42,430 nt of DNA, taken from Azolla pinnata. Its lineage: Eukaryota; Streptophyta; Polypodiopsida; Salviniales; Salviniaceae. The translations under genes and the position numbers were made by a program. The DNA lies in assembly GCA_037176905.1 (NCBI GenBank), contig JBBBWG010028999.1:12947-55376 (forward strand), written 5' to 3'. The notes beneath the pieces were generated by a model. The model made no database searches and was not told the origin of the DNA. It saw only the letters and a program-made list of their open reading frames with translations. The first letter of the stretch is position 1. Every line of letters begins with the position of its first letter. This document shows positions 13,255-25,014 of this stretch, one piece after another.

Positions 13255-13328
13255 AAATACGGCGTATTTCCGTGAGAAGTACGGACTATTTCCGTGTGAA
13301 ATACGGCGTATTTCCGTGAGAAATACGG
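13255..13328. repeat. 30-bp direct repeat pair in AATACGG-rich promoter
   Basis: A 30-bp sequence beginning AAATACGGCGTATTTCCGTG occurs at 13255-13284 and again at 13299-13328 with one difference, 44 bp apart. Related words (AATACGAGGGGCATTTTCGTG) recur from about 13090. ATACGGCGTAT is itself near-palindromic. The array lies 65 bp before the proposed start codon of the kleisin-like gene, so it is in its promoter or 5' UTR. Confidence 0.75.
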
Positions 13329-13393
13329 GGGATTTGATTTTGCGCGGGGAAATTCGTACCGCTGAAGAAGCTGAAGCTGAAGCTGCAGCAGCT

Positions 13394-16300
13394 ATGGCGA
13401 TAGCGAGCTCCGACGGGCGTCGCCGCAGGAAGCTCGCGTACAAGGTGAAGTCTTCTTCCAACGGTAGCAGCAGCCATGGAAGCGTCTTCGCCTACAGTAT
13501 CTTCTCCTGCGTCGACGACGTGGAGCGTCACCGACATCGCAGAAATCCGTTCGATCCGAAGTACATTCAAGCCGCGCTGTCTTCCTTCGAAGAGGTAAGG
13601 TGAATAAGAGTAAGGAGGAAGTGGAAGAAGTGTGGAGGAAGTGGAGGAAGAGGAGGAGGAGGAAAGAAGGAGGAGGAGTTGTTCATTTTTTTTTGCCTCT
13701 CTTGCGCTGTGTTTTCTTCCGGCCTTTGTGCTTGTATATTCATAATTCGTCTCCGTTTCCATGTTTCGTGGAAGATGAAAGAAAGAAAATTTCTGTCTCT
13801 GCTAATCTGAACCGACATGGCTCCATTAACTAAACCGTGTCCATGCTTTCTTAAGTCCCTCGAAGATGTAATGAAGCTTTCTGTCTCTGTTAATCTCCGT
13901 CGATATGGTTCCTTTCAAGCAATCATGCCTATGATTCCCTGGACGAAGAAATATCCTGTTTGTTTCCATTATTCCTTGATTCCTCTACGTGTCTGCTAAT
14001 ATCTAACTTGCATGGTCCATGGTTTCTGGAAGAAACGTCTACGCCTATTGTTTCATTTAGGAAGAAAATTCTGTCATCCTGAAGGAGAAGATTGTATTGG
14101 CTTTATATGATAGATTGTTTTGCTTCGTCTGTGGCATCAGATCTCTGATTTATTATTCTGTCATGTTTTTTCTTCATGTCTTTTGTCTTTTATGGTTCTG
14201 CTATTTTTTCTTTGATCTGATCATTGTCTAATTTCTTTGCATTTATTTCTTTCTATTTGTTTCCGATCGTCTATCTGTATCCATTCCATCCGAAGGCCTC
14301 AACGCTCTTTCAACTTGGCCTTCTCAATTGATTTTTAGGGCTTATCTTTAATCTTATCTTTGCTGCCTTCCGCTGCACGGGTGATGCATTCATCTGCAGT
14401 GTATGAGTCTGCAAGTTTCCCTTTTCTCCAATTTTAAGTGCAGTGGCTCATCTGTGCATTCAATTGACAACCTGTCATGTCTGCATCTTATACTGCCTTT
14501 CCTTCTTTCTCCTCTCTGATCTCATTATTGCTTTGCTGCAAGTGATTCATTCTTGCAAAGTGCAAAAGCTGGGCTCAATTTTTCTGAGAAGAACGAATGC
14601 GATAGAAGACCTTATTTTTGAGAAAGATTTTGTGTGAACATTAATAGAGAAGGTCACGTTTGTATATGGTTCCTGGGTATCCACTTCGTAGAGAAGAGTC
14701 ACCATGGACAAGAGCAAATGATGAACTCCGGTTGCTTCTCCATATTTTAGCCCTTGACTATCTGGAATACGATTCAAAGCATGTATATGAAATGAATTGC
14801 GATATTCTCGGGTTTTGCAGTTGGGGCAGGATGGTTCTAGAAGTGTTGCAACACGAGAAGATTTGGAAGCAGCTTCAACCAGTGTACATGTCCGTACGGA
14901 GGTATTGCTACGGAAATGCATAGAGGATGATTTGGTTGGGAAGTCTGAGATTATCTGTGGGACTTTTAATTTTCCATTAAAGTAGCTGTTTAGAATGCAA
15001 AATGCAGTAAAGGGATAAATAACCTAGAATAATTCCTCAAGGGTGGTAATGTTCTAAACAATCTCTTTTCTGCACTTATATGCATTTCTATTTTTGGTAA
15101 TAAGTTAGTCAGAAAGCTTACTTTTTTTTTGCTTCAAAAATGCAGCTCATCAAGTCTATGAAAGGTGAACTATCTGCTTTCCATTCCTACAGGATCAGCC
15201 AAAACTCTTTCAGGGAACATTTCTGACTGTAATCTCAGATGGACTTATGAAACTAACCACGGAAGCTATAAAATGTTGCGGTGCTGGAACAAAGAAGACC
15301 CATAAGAAAAGACTATCAATGCCGGAAATGGAAGTTGATAATTCGCAGATAGGTTAAACTCTTTTCCGTTTCACAATTGTAACCGTGTTTATATTTTTAC
15401 CCTTATGTTTTATTGAAACCAAACTTGATTCACGTATAGTCCTAATACTATTATTTTGATTTTCTGAGACAAGAAAGAAAAATTGTGATAGGCATTTTTG
15501 GCAAATGGTAAATGGTATTGATGTCTGTTTGCTGAGAACTTCACAGAATAGGTATTATCCAATAGAAGTATTTCATTAGAGAATGATTTCATTACCCCTA
15601 AGCCCTGACAGTTTGAGGCTTCCTTACTCCTATGCAGTGGAAATGCTCTTTTTTGCCTTCACTAAAAAGTTTTTTGCTTCAAGAAATTATCTTAACTCAC
15701 TTTGCATTTCATTATTGTGATAATGTCATTGTGTATAGCTATTTCATTGCGGAAGTAGCACAATGTATGTGTTTCACAACATAAATAGCAACATCTGCCA
15801 ACTGTTTAGAGCTATTCATGGCTGCGAATGTAATCACAGACATAGGAGGACCATATTTTCGATTCAGACAGTTGCATGTGATGATCTCGCAGGGAATAGT
15901 TTTACAATCAGTGCTCGTCTTTGAATGTATCCCTTCTTCTCTTACTCTTCATATTGCTCATGAGTTGTGTTAGAGTTCTGGCAGACTGGTACAATTTTCT
16001 TGATGTTCTCAATGTAATACCGCAGTTCTTTTAACAAGTAGTTTTAATGGTTGAATAAAAGATTTTCATTTTGACAGGATTAGTTTCTTTCCTGAAGTTT
16101 GTTTTTTTTGTCGTAGGAACTGTACAAAGGGAAAAAGAAACTCCTGACATGTCCAAACAAGATGATTATGAGGTTTATAAGAGGATTTTTGGTAAATCTA
16201 TTGGAAACACCAATGAATTGCCTTCATCAGTTCTCAAAAATAAAAGTTTCCATGGGAGGACTGATAAGGTCTACATTGGTTTAGCACTGGTGATGAAGGA

Positions 16301-19300
16301 GCTGGTATGTATACTTCTTATGCTAAGTGTGTATATATACTTAACAACATCAGCAATTCAAGGCAAATGAATGTGTTTTGTGTTGTAGGAAGCTTGCATG
16401 AATGGAAACCCAAATCTTGTCACGGATGATGAAATATGTTTCAATCTGAAGAAAGAAAATATGGAAACTCTTCCAGAGATGTTGCAAAGGTTCCATGCTT
16501 ATCTCTTTCTTTGGTCATATTGGAATGAGCAAAACAAAAAATTATTTCATGGCTTAGCCATTTGTTATCTTCATCTTAGATGATTCCATCAGTGTGCTGA
16601 AAGCACAATATAGAAACGTATTCTTCATACAGTAGGCAAAGCCACAAAGAAACTGCTGATAGTGCATTCATTTCCATTCAACGAGTGAACATCTTTGTGA
16701 TGTTGAAAGCAAATTAAGTTCTAATATGGCTCATTGCAGAGAATCTTCATGTCATACAGTATCTTCCGAAGAGAGTTTCCATTGGCTTATCCATCTATGC
16801 TCTACCTCTAGATAGGTAGTTTAGGTATAAATTTTGTTTGGTTTCAACTTTCTTTCAATGTCTTATGAAGAGAAAGAGTTGATTGTACTTATCTAGATTT
16901 GAAGTAGAGTTGTATCTGCTGTTCTTGGGACCATAAAGTAAGAGGATCAAAAATGTTTTATTGCGAGGTAGCTTCCACCCTGCTGACCTCACCTCATGCA
17001 AAGCATAACTATTCTATGCTACTGTATGATATTTCAGAGTAGCCTCCCCTCTCCCAGCCGCATTGTGCACAAACATGTGAATTCAAATTTTTTTGCTCAA
17101 TGAAAGGTGAGAAAATTGGTTTTGTTACTTTTTCTTAAAGTTGAGTTCTTCAAGGAGCTTTACAATCGGTCACAAGGGCAGGTCAAGGAAGCCTATACTC
17201 TCTATGCCTGCTAAAGGGGTTCATCCATGACATCATGGAGAATACGGATGCTTCTTTCCACAGATGATCTAGCCCTGGAAGTATATAGCCCTAAGAACTT
17301 ATAGAAGAGTTTACGCAAAGTGGGTGTGAAGATGACAATGTGGGTTATGAAGTTGGGGATGAGAAGTGCATGGTAAGGACCTTTTTTGGGATATGGAAGA
17401 GCTTAAGAGGCACATCTTCACATCGGGGGAGAGATAGTCCCAATAGGGTATAATTGATACTTAGATATGGATTCAATTCAAAGAAAGAATGCCCGTATCT
17501 CATAACTAATATGAGTGTAAACTGTTGTAGAGCCCTAACACCATGTCTCTGCTGATCATGGCATCAATATGGATCAAGTATATAGACATGCAGAATATGC
17601 AATGAAGTCTTCGTGAAAGATAAGAATAATTTGGTTTTGATATGCTCAGCGTGTAACATGATTCGAGAAAATTTGATGTGATATTAAGAGGTGGTGGTAA
17701 CATGAGTGCTATACTTAACACAACACCTAGAATGGTTAGTAAAAATATGTGAACATTACTCACATAGAGGCTTTACTCCAAGACATGAAGAACATCCATT
17801 CTTAGGAACTAGACACTCATCAAGAAATATGTAAGCATTTCCCATGGGTTTCAAAATTGGCCATTTTATGGATGCAATCATTGGGTTTGATATATCATTT
17901 TCATAATATGGCTTTTGAATGTATAAATGATTGTTTTCTGTGTCAGATTATGTCACAATGTTAAAATATAATTCTCTGTATAATTGTGTTTCACTAGATT
18001 GCAACCAGATTGTGAAACTGTGGCCATAAGCGAAGATGGCTATGCTGATCTGAGTGCATATAAAGGATTCATTTGCCCAGTCACAATGGAATTAGTGCTG
18101 GATTTTGAAGATAATAAGACACACAGAAATATAGAGGAATCCAGATTACAAGCTAATGAAGCTGGAGCAAAACCTGCTATGAATGTGTGCAGACCAAAAT
18201 TTTGTAGCTTCTGAAGTTCTGTCTAAACCGATAAATTGCAACTTCTTTTCCCATGAATAGTATTTGTATCGGTAACGAGGTGCATGCAGGACTACTTAGA
18301 ACTAGGCGAGAATAAACAAGAACACATCTCTTTTCTCATAGAAATGATAATTGTTTCTCAGGTTGAAGGTGGCTCCATTCAGAATGTGAACAACCATGTC
18401 ATGGTGCCAGTGTCTGTTATTGAAGAGCATTGTGTGATGGAAAAATCTGTGGATACGCTTGACAGAGTGGGATGTATCACTGAAAGTCATGTACAAAAAA
18501 CAATGAATGCATTGGAACACTCTCCATTCTATGAAGGTAACTTTTAAGCATATATCTGAACATTAACTAGTCAATAAGGGTCATTTTCCTGCCTTCTTTC
18601 TATGTACAATCATTAACGATTTTCATCAATTGAGATTGCTTGGTTCTATCATTAAAACAGGCTCAATTGAAATATTCTCTGAAGATATAGTTATGGAGGA
18701 AAGTATTATAGTTGAAGAGGTTGAAGATGATATCGAGGACATAGAAGAAATACAAGAGAGAATTGAACCTGAACAGATCCAAGATGATGTTGACAAGAAA
18801 GTAGCAGTAAATGTATGCAGAAGATTATGAGTAGATAATATATGAGCTGAAAATTAATGCTTATCAATGAACTTAATAATCCATTCTTGTCAGATTAGGG
18901 ATGTTCCTTCTGTGCTTTTTACCATCTCGAATGCAGAAATAGCTAGGTTGCTTCAACATAGACAAGAATCTAAACGAAGCAAACATCCCTGATAAGTTCC
19001 ATACTTTGTTGCAACACGTGCCATTGGGATTTCCTTCATGTGCACTGCCTATTCTTATTTGAGTACGTTTGGTAATTGCAGGCTAGTAAGTGATCCCGAG
19101 AAACTGCTGCTGCCAGATAGTAATGGATCAGGCTGTAGCTATGACATTTGTGATTTAGAGAGTCGTATTGAAAGCTGTGTCTTGGATGGAATGGATGTAT
19201 TCAATCAATCACTGTCAAGACGTCTGTTGAATTTTTATGCTGGTTGAATTTGATGCATTTTGACTAATTTTAATATTAGATACTCAACCGTACTCATATG

Positions 19301-22136
19301 CCTTTTTTTCAGCTGGTATGGATATTGTAGAGAGATACAATTCCATGCGGAATGAACCCACACAGGTGCTGTATGTTCTTTAGCTAGTGTTACAAGACAT
19401 TATATTTCAAGGGCCACTTTCTCAGCACTCTTTTAGGAAATGCATCTTTAGAGTTCAAGTAAGGAAATGCATGTCGAAGGTTAAGTTAAACATGCACCAT
19501 AAGTAGTTGAAGTAAATGCTCCTTGGCTGAAGGTTATAAAAAAGCAAAAAGGAGCACATGTAGATAAAAATGAAGCGATTAATGTAGCACTGATAGTGAA
19601 AGCATTAAATATATAAGACTGCGAATAGAGAGAAGGAATCTCCAAGGAAAATTTGAGGCATTGATATCCTATTTGCAAAACCTTAGTATAGTGCATCATA
19701 GATATGGAAGAGGTATTAGTATTTGACACTGAGATACAAAATATATCTAGATGAAGATGTCTTGCCACCTGAAGTGGGAGACCACAGAGAAAGGAAAATG
19801 GGCTGCTGTTCATAGAAATGGCAAGGTCGTTTATATCTAGATGGTAGATGCATGATGGTTACTAATATCATAGAGACAACTTTGTTTGACTGTTATACCA
19901 CAATATAAATTTTCGTGTTTGGAGAGCAGGTTGTTGGGACATTACATTTTGAGTTGATGGCAGAGGAAGAAGATGATAACTTTTCACCTGGAATTTCCAG
20001 CACTGATGACCAAGGTAATGTAACCTTTAGACTTTCAAATATAAGCTTAATCTCTATGTTGCCTAAATTCAAATTTCAACGATCTGTAAATTTTACTCTG
20101 ATTTGAGCCTCCGCCCTGTTTATTGTACATGTGCATCCGCACTCTTATTGTAAGTTGTTACTTGTTATGATGGTGATTGCATATGCTGTAGTTCACTACT
20201 GATATTTTGATTGTGCTGCAATGTGTGCTATTGAATTCCTGTTCTGGTGCATACAGAATTTGGTAAACGAGTTGCATGCATTTTACATAATCACATTTCG
20301 CATATTACATGTCATTCCACTCTAGTTATCCACAAAGAATATATGTGAATCTCAGAGTATCTTTATAGGTTCTTACCATTCGGGCCTGTTTGATTAGTTG
20401 GTGTAAGATTGGCATAATGAGAACTTCCTGTGTTCCAGTTTTCTCTGAATTGTCCAAAGTAAAAATCAATACGGGGATATTCCAAAAGCAAGTAAATGGG
20501 ATTCTACAAGTTACAAATCTTGATTTATGGACACTGGTCAGAAGGACGTCAGACAGCTCCTTGGTCATAGTGGAATATGTTCCAGGGTGTGATAAAATTC
20601 CTTTGATTTATAGTTATCTTAGAGAGAGTGACAGGTAAAGGGAGTTTATTCTGGAAAGTATGGTGGTTATGGATTTCTTTTGAATTGCAGAAGTGGAGGA
20701 TGCTTATATGGATCAAGATCAAATTCAAGGGTTCAGTACTGGGACTTGTGAACCTGCCACTGTGGAAAGGTCTTCTAGATTGGGTGTATCCCGAGAAGAA
20801 TATCAACAATCCAGAGAATCTTGCTGGGAGAATTATACATGGTCAATGTCATCAGGAAAGAGACACCCTGGAATGGAGCTCAAACCAGCCTCAGGTGGAA
20901 ATATAAAGCATTTCACATACATCAGTCAGCATACAGATGTGAACGATTACTCTTATAATGCTCCTCCAATTGTCCTTGAAAAGGAAAATTTATCTCCAAT
21001 ACTTCAAATGGGTGGAAACTGTGAAGGTGACACCAATGCACGTGTAAATGCAGCTTTTGTTGGACATAATGTTATATCATGGGGTAGCTTAAACCATCAG
21101 AAGGAATCTATAGAACTTGTAGATTGTGTGAAGGAAAGACATGATGATAGTTGTAATCAGCATGCACGCCAGACACTGGAGAAAGTAATGTTGAACTCGC
21201 TACAGAAGAAAGAAATGATAGACCAGATAAAAGACGGAAAAGCATCTGTGCAGGAAGAACATGATAGAACTGGGCAAAATGACCAGAGAAATATAGGCAT
21301 TGATGGTGCATCACAATCTATTTGTTTGTTGGATGGAGGTACCAGAGCAGTAGAGGCAGGGAGTGTGCCATGGGCTACAGAGATAGTAAACCAGGACAAT
21401 GATTCAATTGATATGCTGCCAATATATTCACTAAATACAGCTTTACGTATGGATGATGTGATCGAGCATCCCCATGCCTTCTCTGGGTCCTTGCAGTCTA
21501 CTAATGTTCAGACCTTTAAATCTGTGAAGGAAAAGCGTCACTTGGATGAACTTATCACAGATGCAGTAATGGCTGAATGTCAATTACAAGAAACTACATA
21601 CAGTCACTATGATCTTGAGCCCTTGTCACAGTTGCTATCAAGTGCAATTGCTTCGATTTTTGGGCGCAGAAACGAAGGAGAAATCATGTTTAAAGATCTG
21701 GTCACTACATGTTTCCCTGGTAAGAACCAAAATTGTGATGGTAGAGGCTTATTAGACCATTCAAATCTTTTATTTATGGTTGTGTAAAGGCATGACATGA
21801 AAGTATTTGCATATATGCATGCTTTTCAGAACAAACCAATGCTCGTGAAAGTGTTACGCCTCAAAGGTGTTTCATTGCTCTTCTCAGCCTGGCGCATCGA
21901 CATAACATAGGGAATTCAAAGGTACAGATTGTATCTTCCTTCTCAGTAACTAAATTCAATTACGTTCAGCAGTGTGGTCATTAAGCTGGCGAAGCACTTG
22001 GCGATATGCTTTTTTTCAGAATAGCGGGATAAAAGATTCCCAGATCTCAATCAGGGGAGCTTGTGCAGGAAAGCTTGACGAGATCGTTGTTCATTTGGTA
22101 CCACTTGTTTGTCCAAATGCTAATCTACTACCATGA
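13394..22136 (+). CDS. Kleisin-like protein with CAP-H/Barren-type C-terminus
   Basis: Reconstructed exons: 13394-13594, 14821-14901, 15193-15352, 16117-16304, 16389-16489, 17998-18184, 18290-18536, 18661-18812, 18894-18946, 19082-19242, 19313-19365, 19930-20014, 20691-21719, 21830-21921, 22020-22136. All introns are GT-AG and phase-matched, giving 968 residues. The last 130 or so resemble the C-terminal winged helix of condensin I kleisin CAP-H: FKDLVTTCFPG at about 890-900, SVTPQRCFIALLSLAHRHN at 907-925 and LDEIVVHL at 949-956. In CAP-H this end binds the SMC ATPase head, and the complex condenses mitotic chromosomes. An acidic segment lies at about 400-435. I could not find the CAP-H N-terminal helical domain, and the protein is much longer than Arabidopsis CAP-H (about 670). 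It may be a divergent paralogue or another kleisin. Exon 2 and the start are the weakest calls. An in-frame Met also exists at 13316. Confidence 0.55.
17150..17560 (+). mobile_element. LINE (non-LTR) reverse transcriptase fragment
   Basis: Short frames in one order match a plant LINE reverse transcriptase: an FIHDIMENTDA stretch near 17220, then MLLSTDDLALEVYSP near 17247-17290. In the latter, STDD stands where the catalytic YADD normally is. Further on come a KSLRGT-type stretch and an IVPIGYN...YLD region typical of the segment after the catalytic motif. Stops and frame changes interrupt it, for example an in-frame TAG after the NL of the YSPKNL motif. It lies in intron 5 of the kleisin-like gene, in the same orientation. 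No poly-A tail or target-site duplication was found, so both ends are approximate. Confidence 0.65.
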
Positions 22137-23219
22137 ACACGGAACATGGATATATGAGATTGAAGGAACTTGCAAAAGTCTCCTGTTTGTAGCGAGTTGA
22201 GCAACACTTCGCTATCGCTAGGTTACCGTTATTTTCAAGCGGCTAAAACTGGAGCAAAGGTATTGTCATCTGGTTGGATTCTTTGCATCAAGAAATGGGT
22301 TTAGACGGCGGCAGATGGTCGACCCTGAACTCTTCTTCAAACTTAATCGCTCCAAGCGGTAAATCAAAACCTAGTGGAGGATTAGCATCTAAAACGCTCA
22401 GCAAGCATTCTGCTTCGTGAGCACTGATAACTTGTTAGATGAATGTAACGGTTGTTTGAATTGTCATTACTGAAATCTTCATCAAGCACATAGAATTAAT
22501 TCACTTTGACAACAATCTACACGATTGGGGTCCAGCAATCAAATGTAGCCAAAAGGCACAGATGACGCTTTCTGGCTCATCAAGCCACACAAATGCTGGA
22601 CATATGTTCAGACCTTGATCATGGGTGCAAAGGTTGGATTTGGAAAGAATAGGCTAGGTTTCTTGAAAGTTATTGTACATTATTTTGACATCTTTTTAGA
22701 TACCAAGGGGCGGAAATTTGTTTAAAAAAAGAAAAGGAAAAGACAGATGCTGGACAAGATTGCCATTGAAGCTATTGGAGTATCCAAAGGCTCGCTATGT
22801 CTTCGTCTCTTGTGCTCTCTTTTGTTCGGCGGCTGATCTTACGTCGAGCTGTTTTAGGGTTTAGAGTTCATGTCAATTTGCCGTTGGTAGCCTACTAGAT
22901 GTGGACAGAGCGAAGCGCGTAGCTAGGCCTTGCCAAGTTGTTTTTGCTGATTGAAGATGTGTTGAACACGAATCGAGCTCGATGCTCCTTCCAGCTCCTT
23001 GTTCTGTCGATCAACATTGGCCATCCAAGGATCATAGATCATGGGTGAAATTTGAGCATCCGTTGATTGTATCAGAATCTCTGTTTTGTTCATGTACCAT
23101 CCGCTTTGTCTCACCTGTGCCCCGAGACATTCCATAACCATACCATGTGTGGCATCGTATCACATGGGAGCACACATGTTCACATCGCAAACGCAACGAG
23201 TAGTATACGTGTATGCGCC
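22137..23219. other. Intergenic, 3' flank of kleisin-like gene
   Basis: This probably contains the 3' UTR of the kleisin-like gene and then intergenic DNA. A 72-codon open frame on the minus strand (22923-23141) has ordinary amino-acid composition but matches no family I recognise. It has no visible promoter or splice partner, so I do not call it a gene. Confidence 0.5.
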
Positions 23220-24354
23220 CGGGCATATACATACATACGGATGTATATATGTATACCCACATATACTTGCATATACATACATAAATGCATGTATATGCAT
23301 ACACACTTGCTTAATTGCATGCATATGCATACACACATGCTTAATTGCATGCATATGCATGCATACATACATATACATACCTACATGCATATGTATACAT
23401 ACCTGCAATCATATGCACCCACCCACGCGCACATACACACACACACACATAAATACCTACACATACATACGTATGCATACACAACATATGCACAAACGCA
23501 CACATACATATAAATGCATATACACACCCAAATATACCTGCATATACATACATAAATGCATGCCTACGCATATCATACATGAACAATTGCATGCATATAC
23601 ATGCATGAACATACATGAACAATTATGCACACATACATACATATGCATATCTACACATACATATGTATGCATAGACATACATGGAGGCATATGCACGAAC
23701 GCGCACGCACCCATACATACACACACACACACATACATACACACATACATACACACATACATACATACATACACACATACGCACACATATACACACACAC
23801 ATACATACATGAACACGCATACATACATGAACGCACATACATACATGCATGTATGCATACATACATGCACACATACATACACACATACATGCATGCATAC
23901 ATACATACATGTACACATACATGCATGCATGCATACATACACACATACGCATACATACACACATATACACATGCACACATACATACATGAGCACACCCAC
24001 ATACATGCATGCATACACACACACATACATACATACGCACATATACACATACACACATACACACACATACATGCATGCACACATACACACATACACACAC
24101 ATACATACATGCACACACATACACACATACACACACATACACGCACATACACGCACATACACACACATACACACATACACAAGCATACACACACACACAC
24201 GCATATACACACATGCAGACATACATACATGCACACACATGCACACATGCATGCACATATACATACACACACACGCGATGCATACATACATGCATGCATG
24301 TGTGCATATATATATATATATGTATGCATATGTATATATACACATGCATATATC
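23220..24354. repeat. 1.1-kb CATA/CACATA microsatellite
   Basis: Long runs of ACAT, ACACAT, GCAT and TACA words continue for over a kilobase and end in a (TA)n tract at about 24306-24340. Open frames cross it on both strands, up to 446 codons, as His/Thr/Tyr-rich or Cys/Val/Met-rich peptides. These follow from a repeat that lacks stop codons in several frames, and they are not genes. It ends directly against the TBP promoter. Confidence 0.95.
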
Positions 24355-24364
24355 TATATTAAAA
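24355..24364 (+). promoter_or_regulatory. Candidate TATA box of the TBP gene
   Basis: TATATTAAAA occurs just before a (CTT)n pyrimidine tract (24381-24414). A start site about 30 bp downstream would give a 5' UTR of about 600 bp. An upstream intron could shorten it. The alternating TA sequence around 24306-24340 offers competing TATA-like sites, so the exact element is uncertain. Confidence 0.3.
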
Positions 24365-24380
24365 GGAGAGGTCTTTGTCT

Positions 24381-24833
24381 CTTCTTCTTTTTCTTCTTCT
24401 TCTTCTTCTTCTTCCCGACTCTCTGAGCAAAAGGGAGGCAAAAACGAAACAGAAGAACAGACGAAGAAGGAACACCCCCATCGCCATCGCGCGAGGAGGA
24501 GAAGAAGCAGAAGAAGAAGCAGAGGAATTCGAAGAAGCGGCGGGAGAAAAAGGAACAGCAGAAGTTTTTGTTTCCTCCTCTCCCTCTTCGCGTCCAGATT
24601 CGGAACTCTCAAACGGAACTAAGCCACAGGAGCGAGGCACAGAAGAAAGGGGGGGCATGAATCCTTCGCTTTCATATGCGCCGCGCTGGTGTATGTAGTC
24701 TCCCGAAAGGCCGTGTCTCTGTCCCATCCATTCTTCCATCTCCATCTCTCTGTGCAAAGAAAAAAGAAGAGCAACCGATTTTTTTGGGAGCTTTCTTCAT
24801 CTGTCTACTGCAGATCTCTCTCTCTCTCTCTCT
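24381..24833 (+). other. TBP 5' leader with CTT and CT tracts
   Basis: A (CTT)n tract at 24381-24414 and a (CT)n tract at 24815-24833 flank a purine-rich, GC-rich segment. Pyrimidine tracts of this sort are common near plant transcription starts. Overlapping frames on both strands here are rich in Arg, Ser and Glu and look like composition artefacts. Confidence 0.5.
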
Positions 24834-25014
24834 AAAAAATTGGTGGTTATTCTGGCAGTTGTGTGCTCGCAGTTCTTCCTTGTCGCTTATTCTGTGGCGT
24901 AGTTAGCACAGAGGCATAAGCAGAGACATTAGTACACGCAGATACAGAGAGAGAAAGGTGGGCCGAAAGAAGTGACGTACATAGAGCGGAAGAGAAGAGG
25001 ACAAAGGAAGGGAC

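Noticed and set aside
20360-20640. Possible MITE: GGGCCTGTTTGATTAG-like end in kleisin-like intron 12
   Set aside because: The left end resembles some plant DNA-transposon termini, but I found no matching inverted end or target-site duplication.
22923-23141. 72-codon minus-strand frame between the kleisin-like gene and the microsatellite
   Set aside because: Short, with no family match and no context. It could be a remnant exon, but this cannot be supported.
23086-24426. 446-codon plus-strand open frame, and 200-330-codon minus-strand frames, across the CATA repeat
   Set aside because: The repeat lacks stop codons in several frames. The peptides are simple His/Thr/Tyr or Cys/Val/Met/Tyr runs with no domain and no splice or start context.
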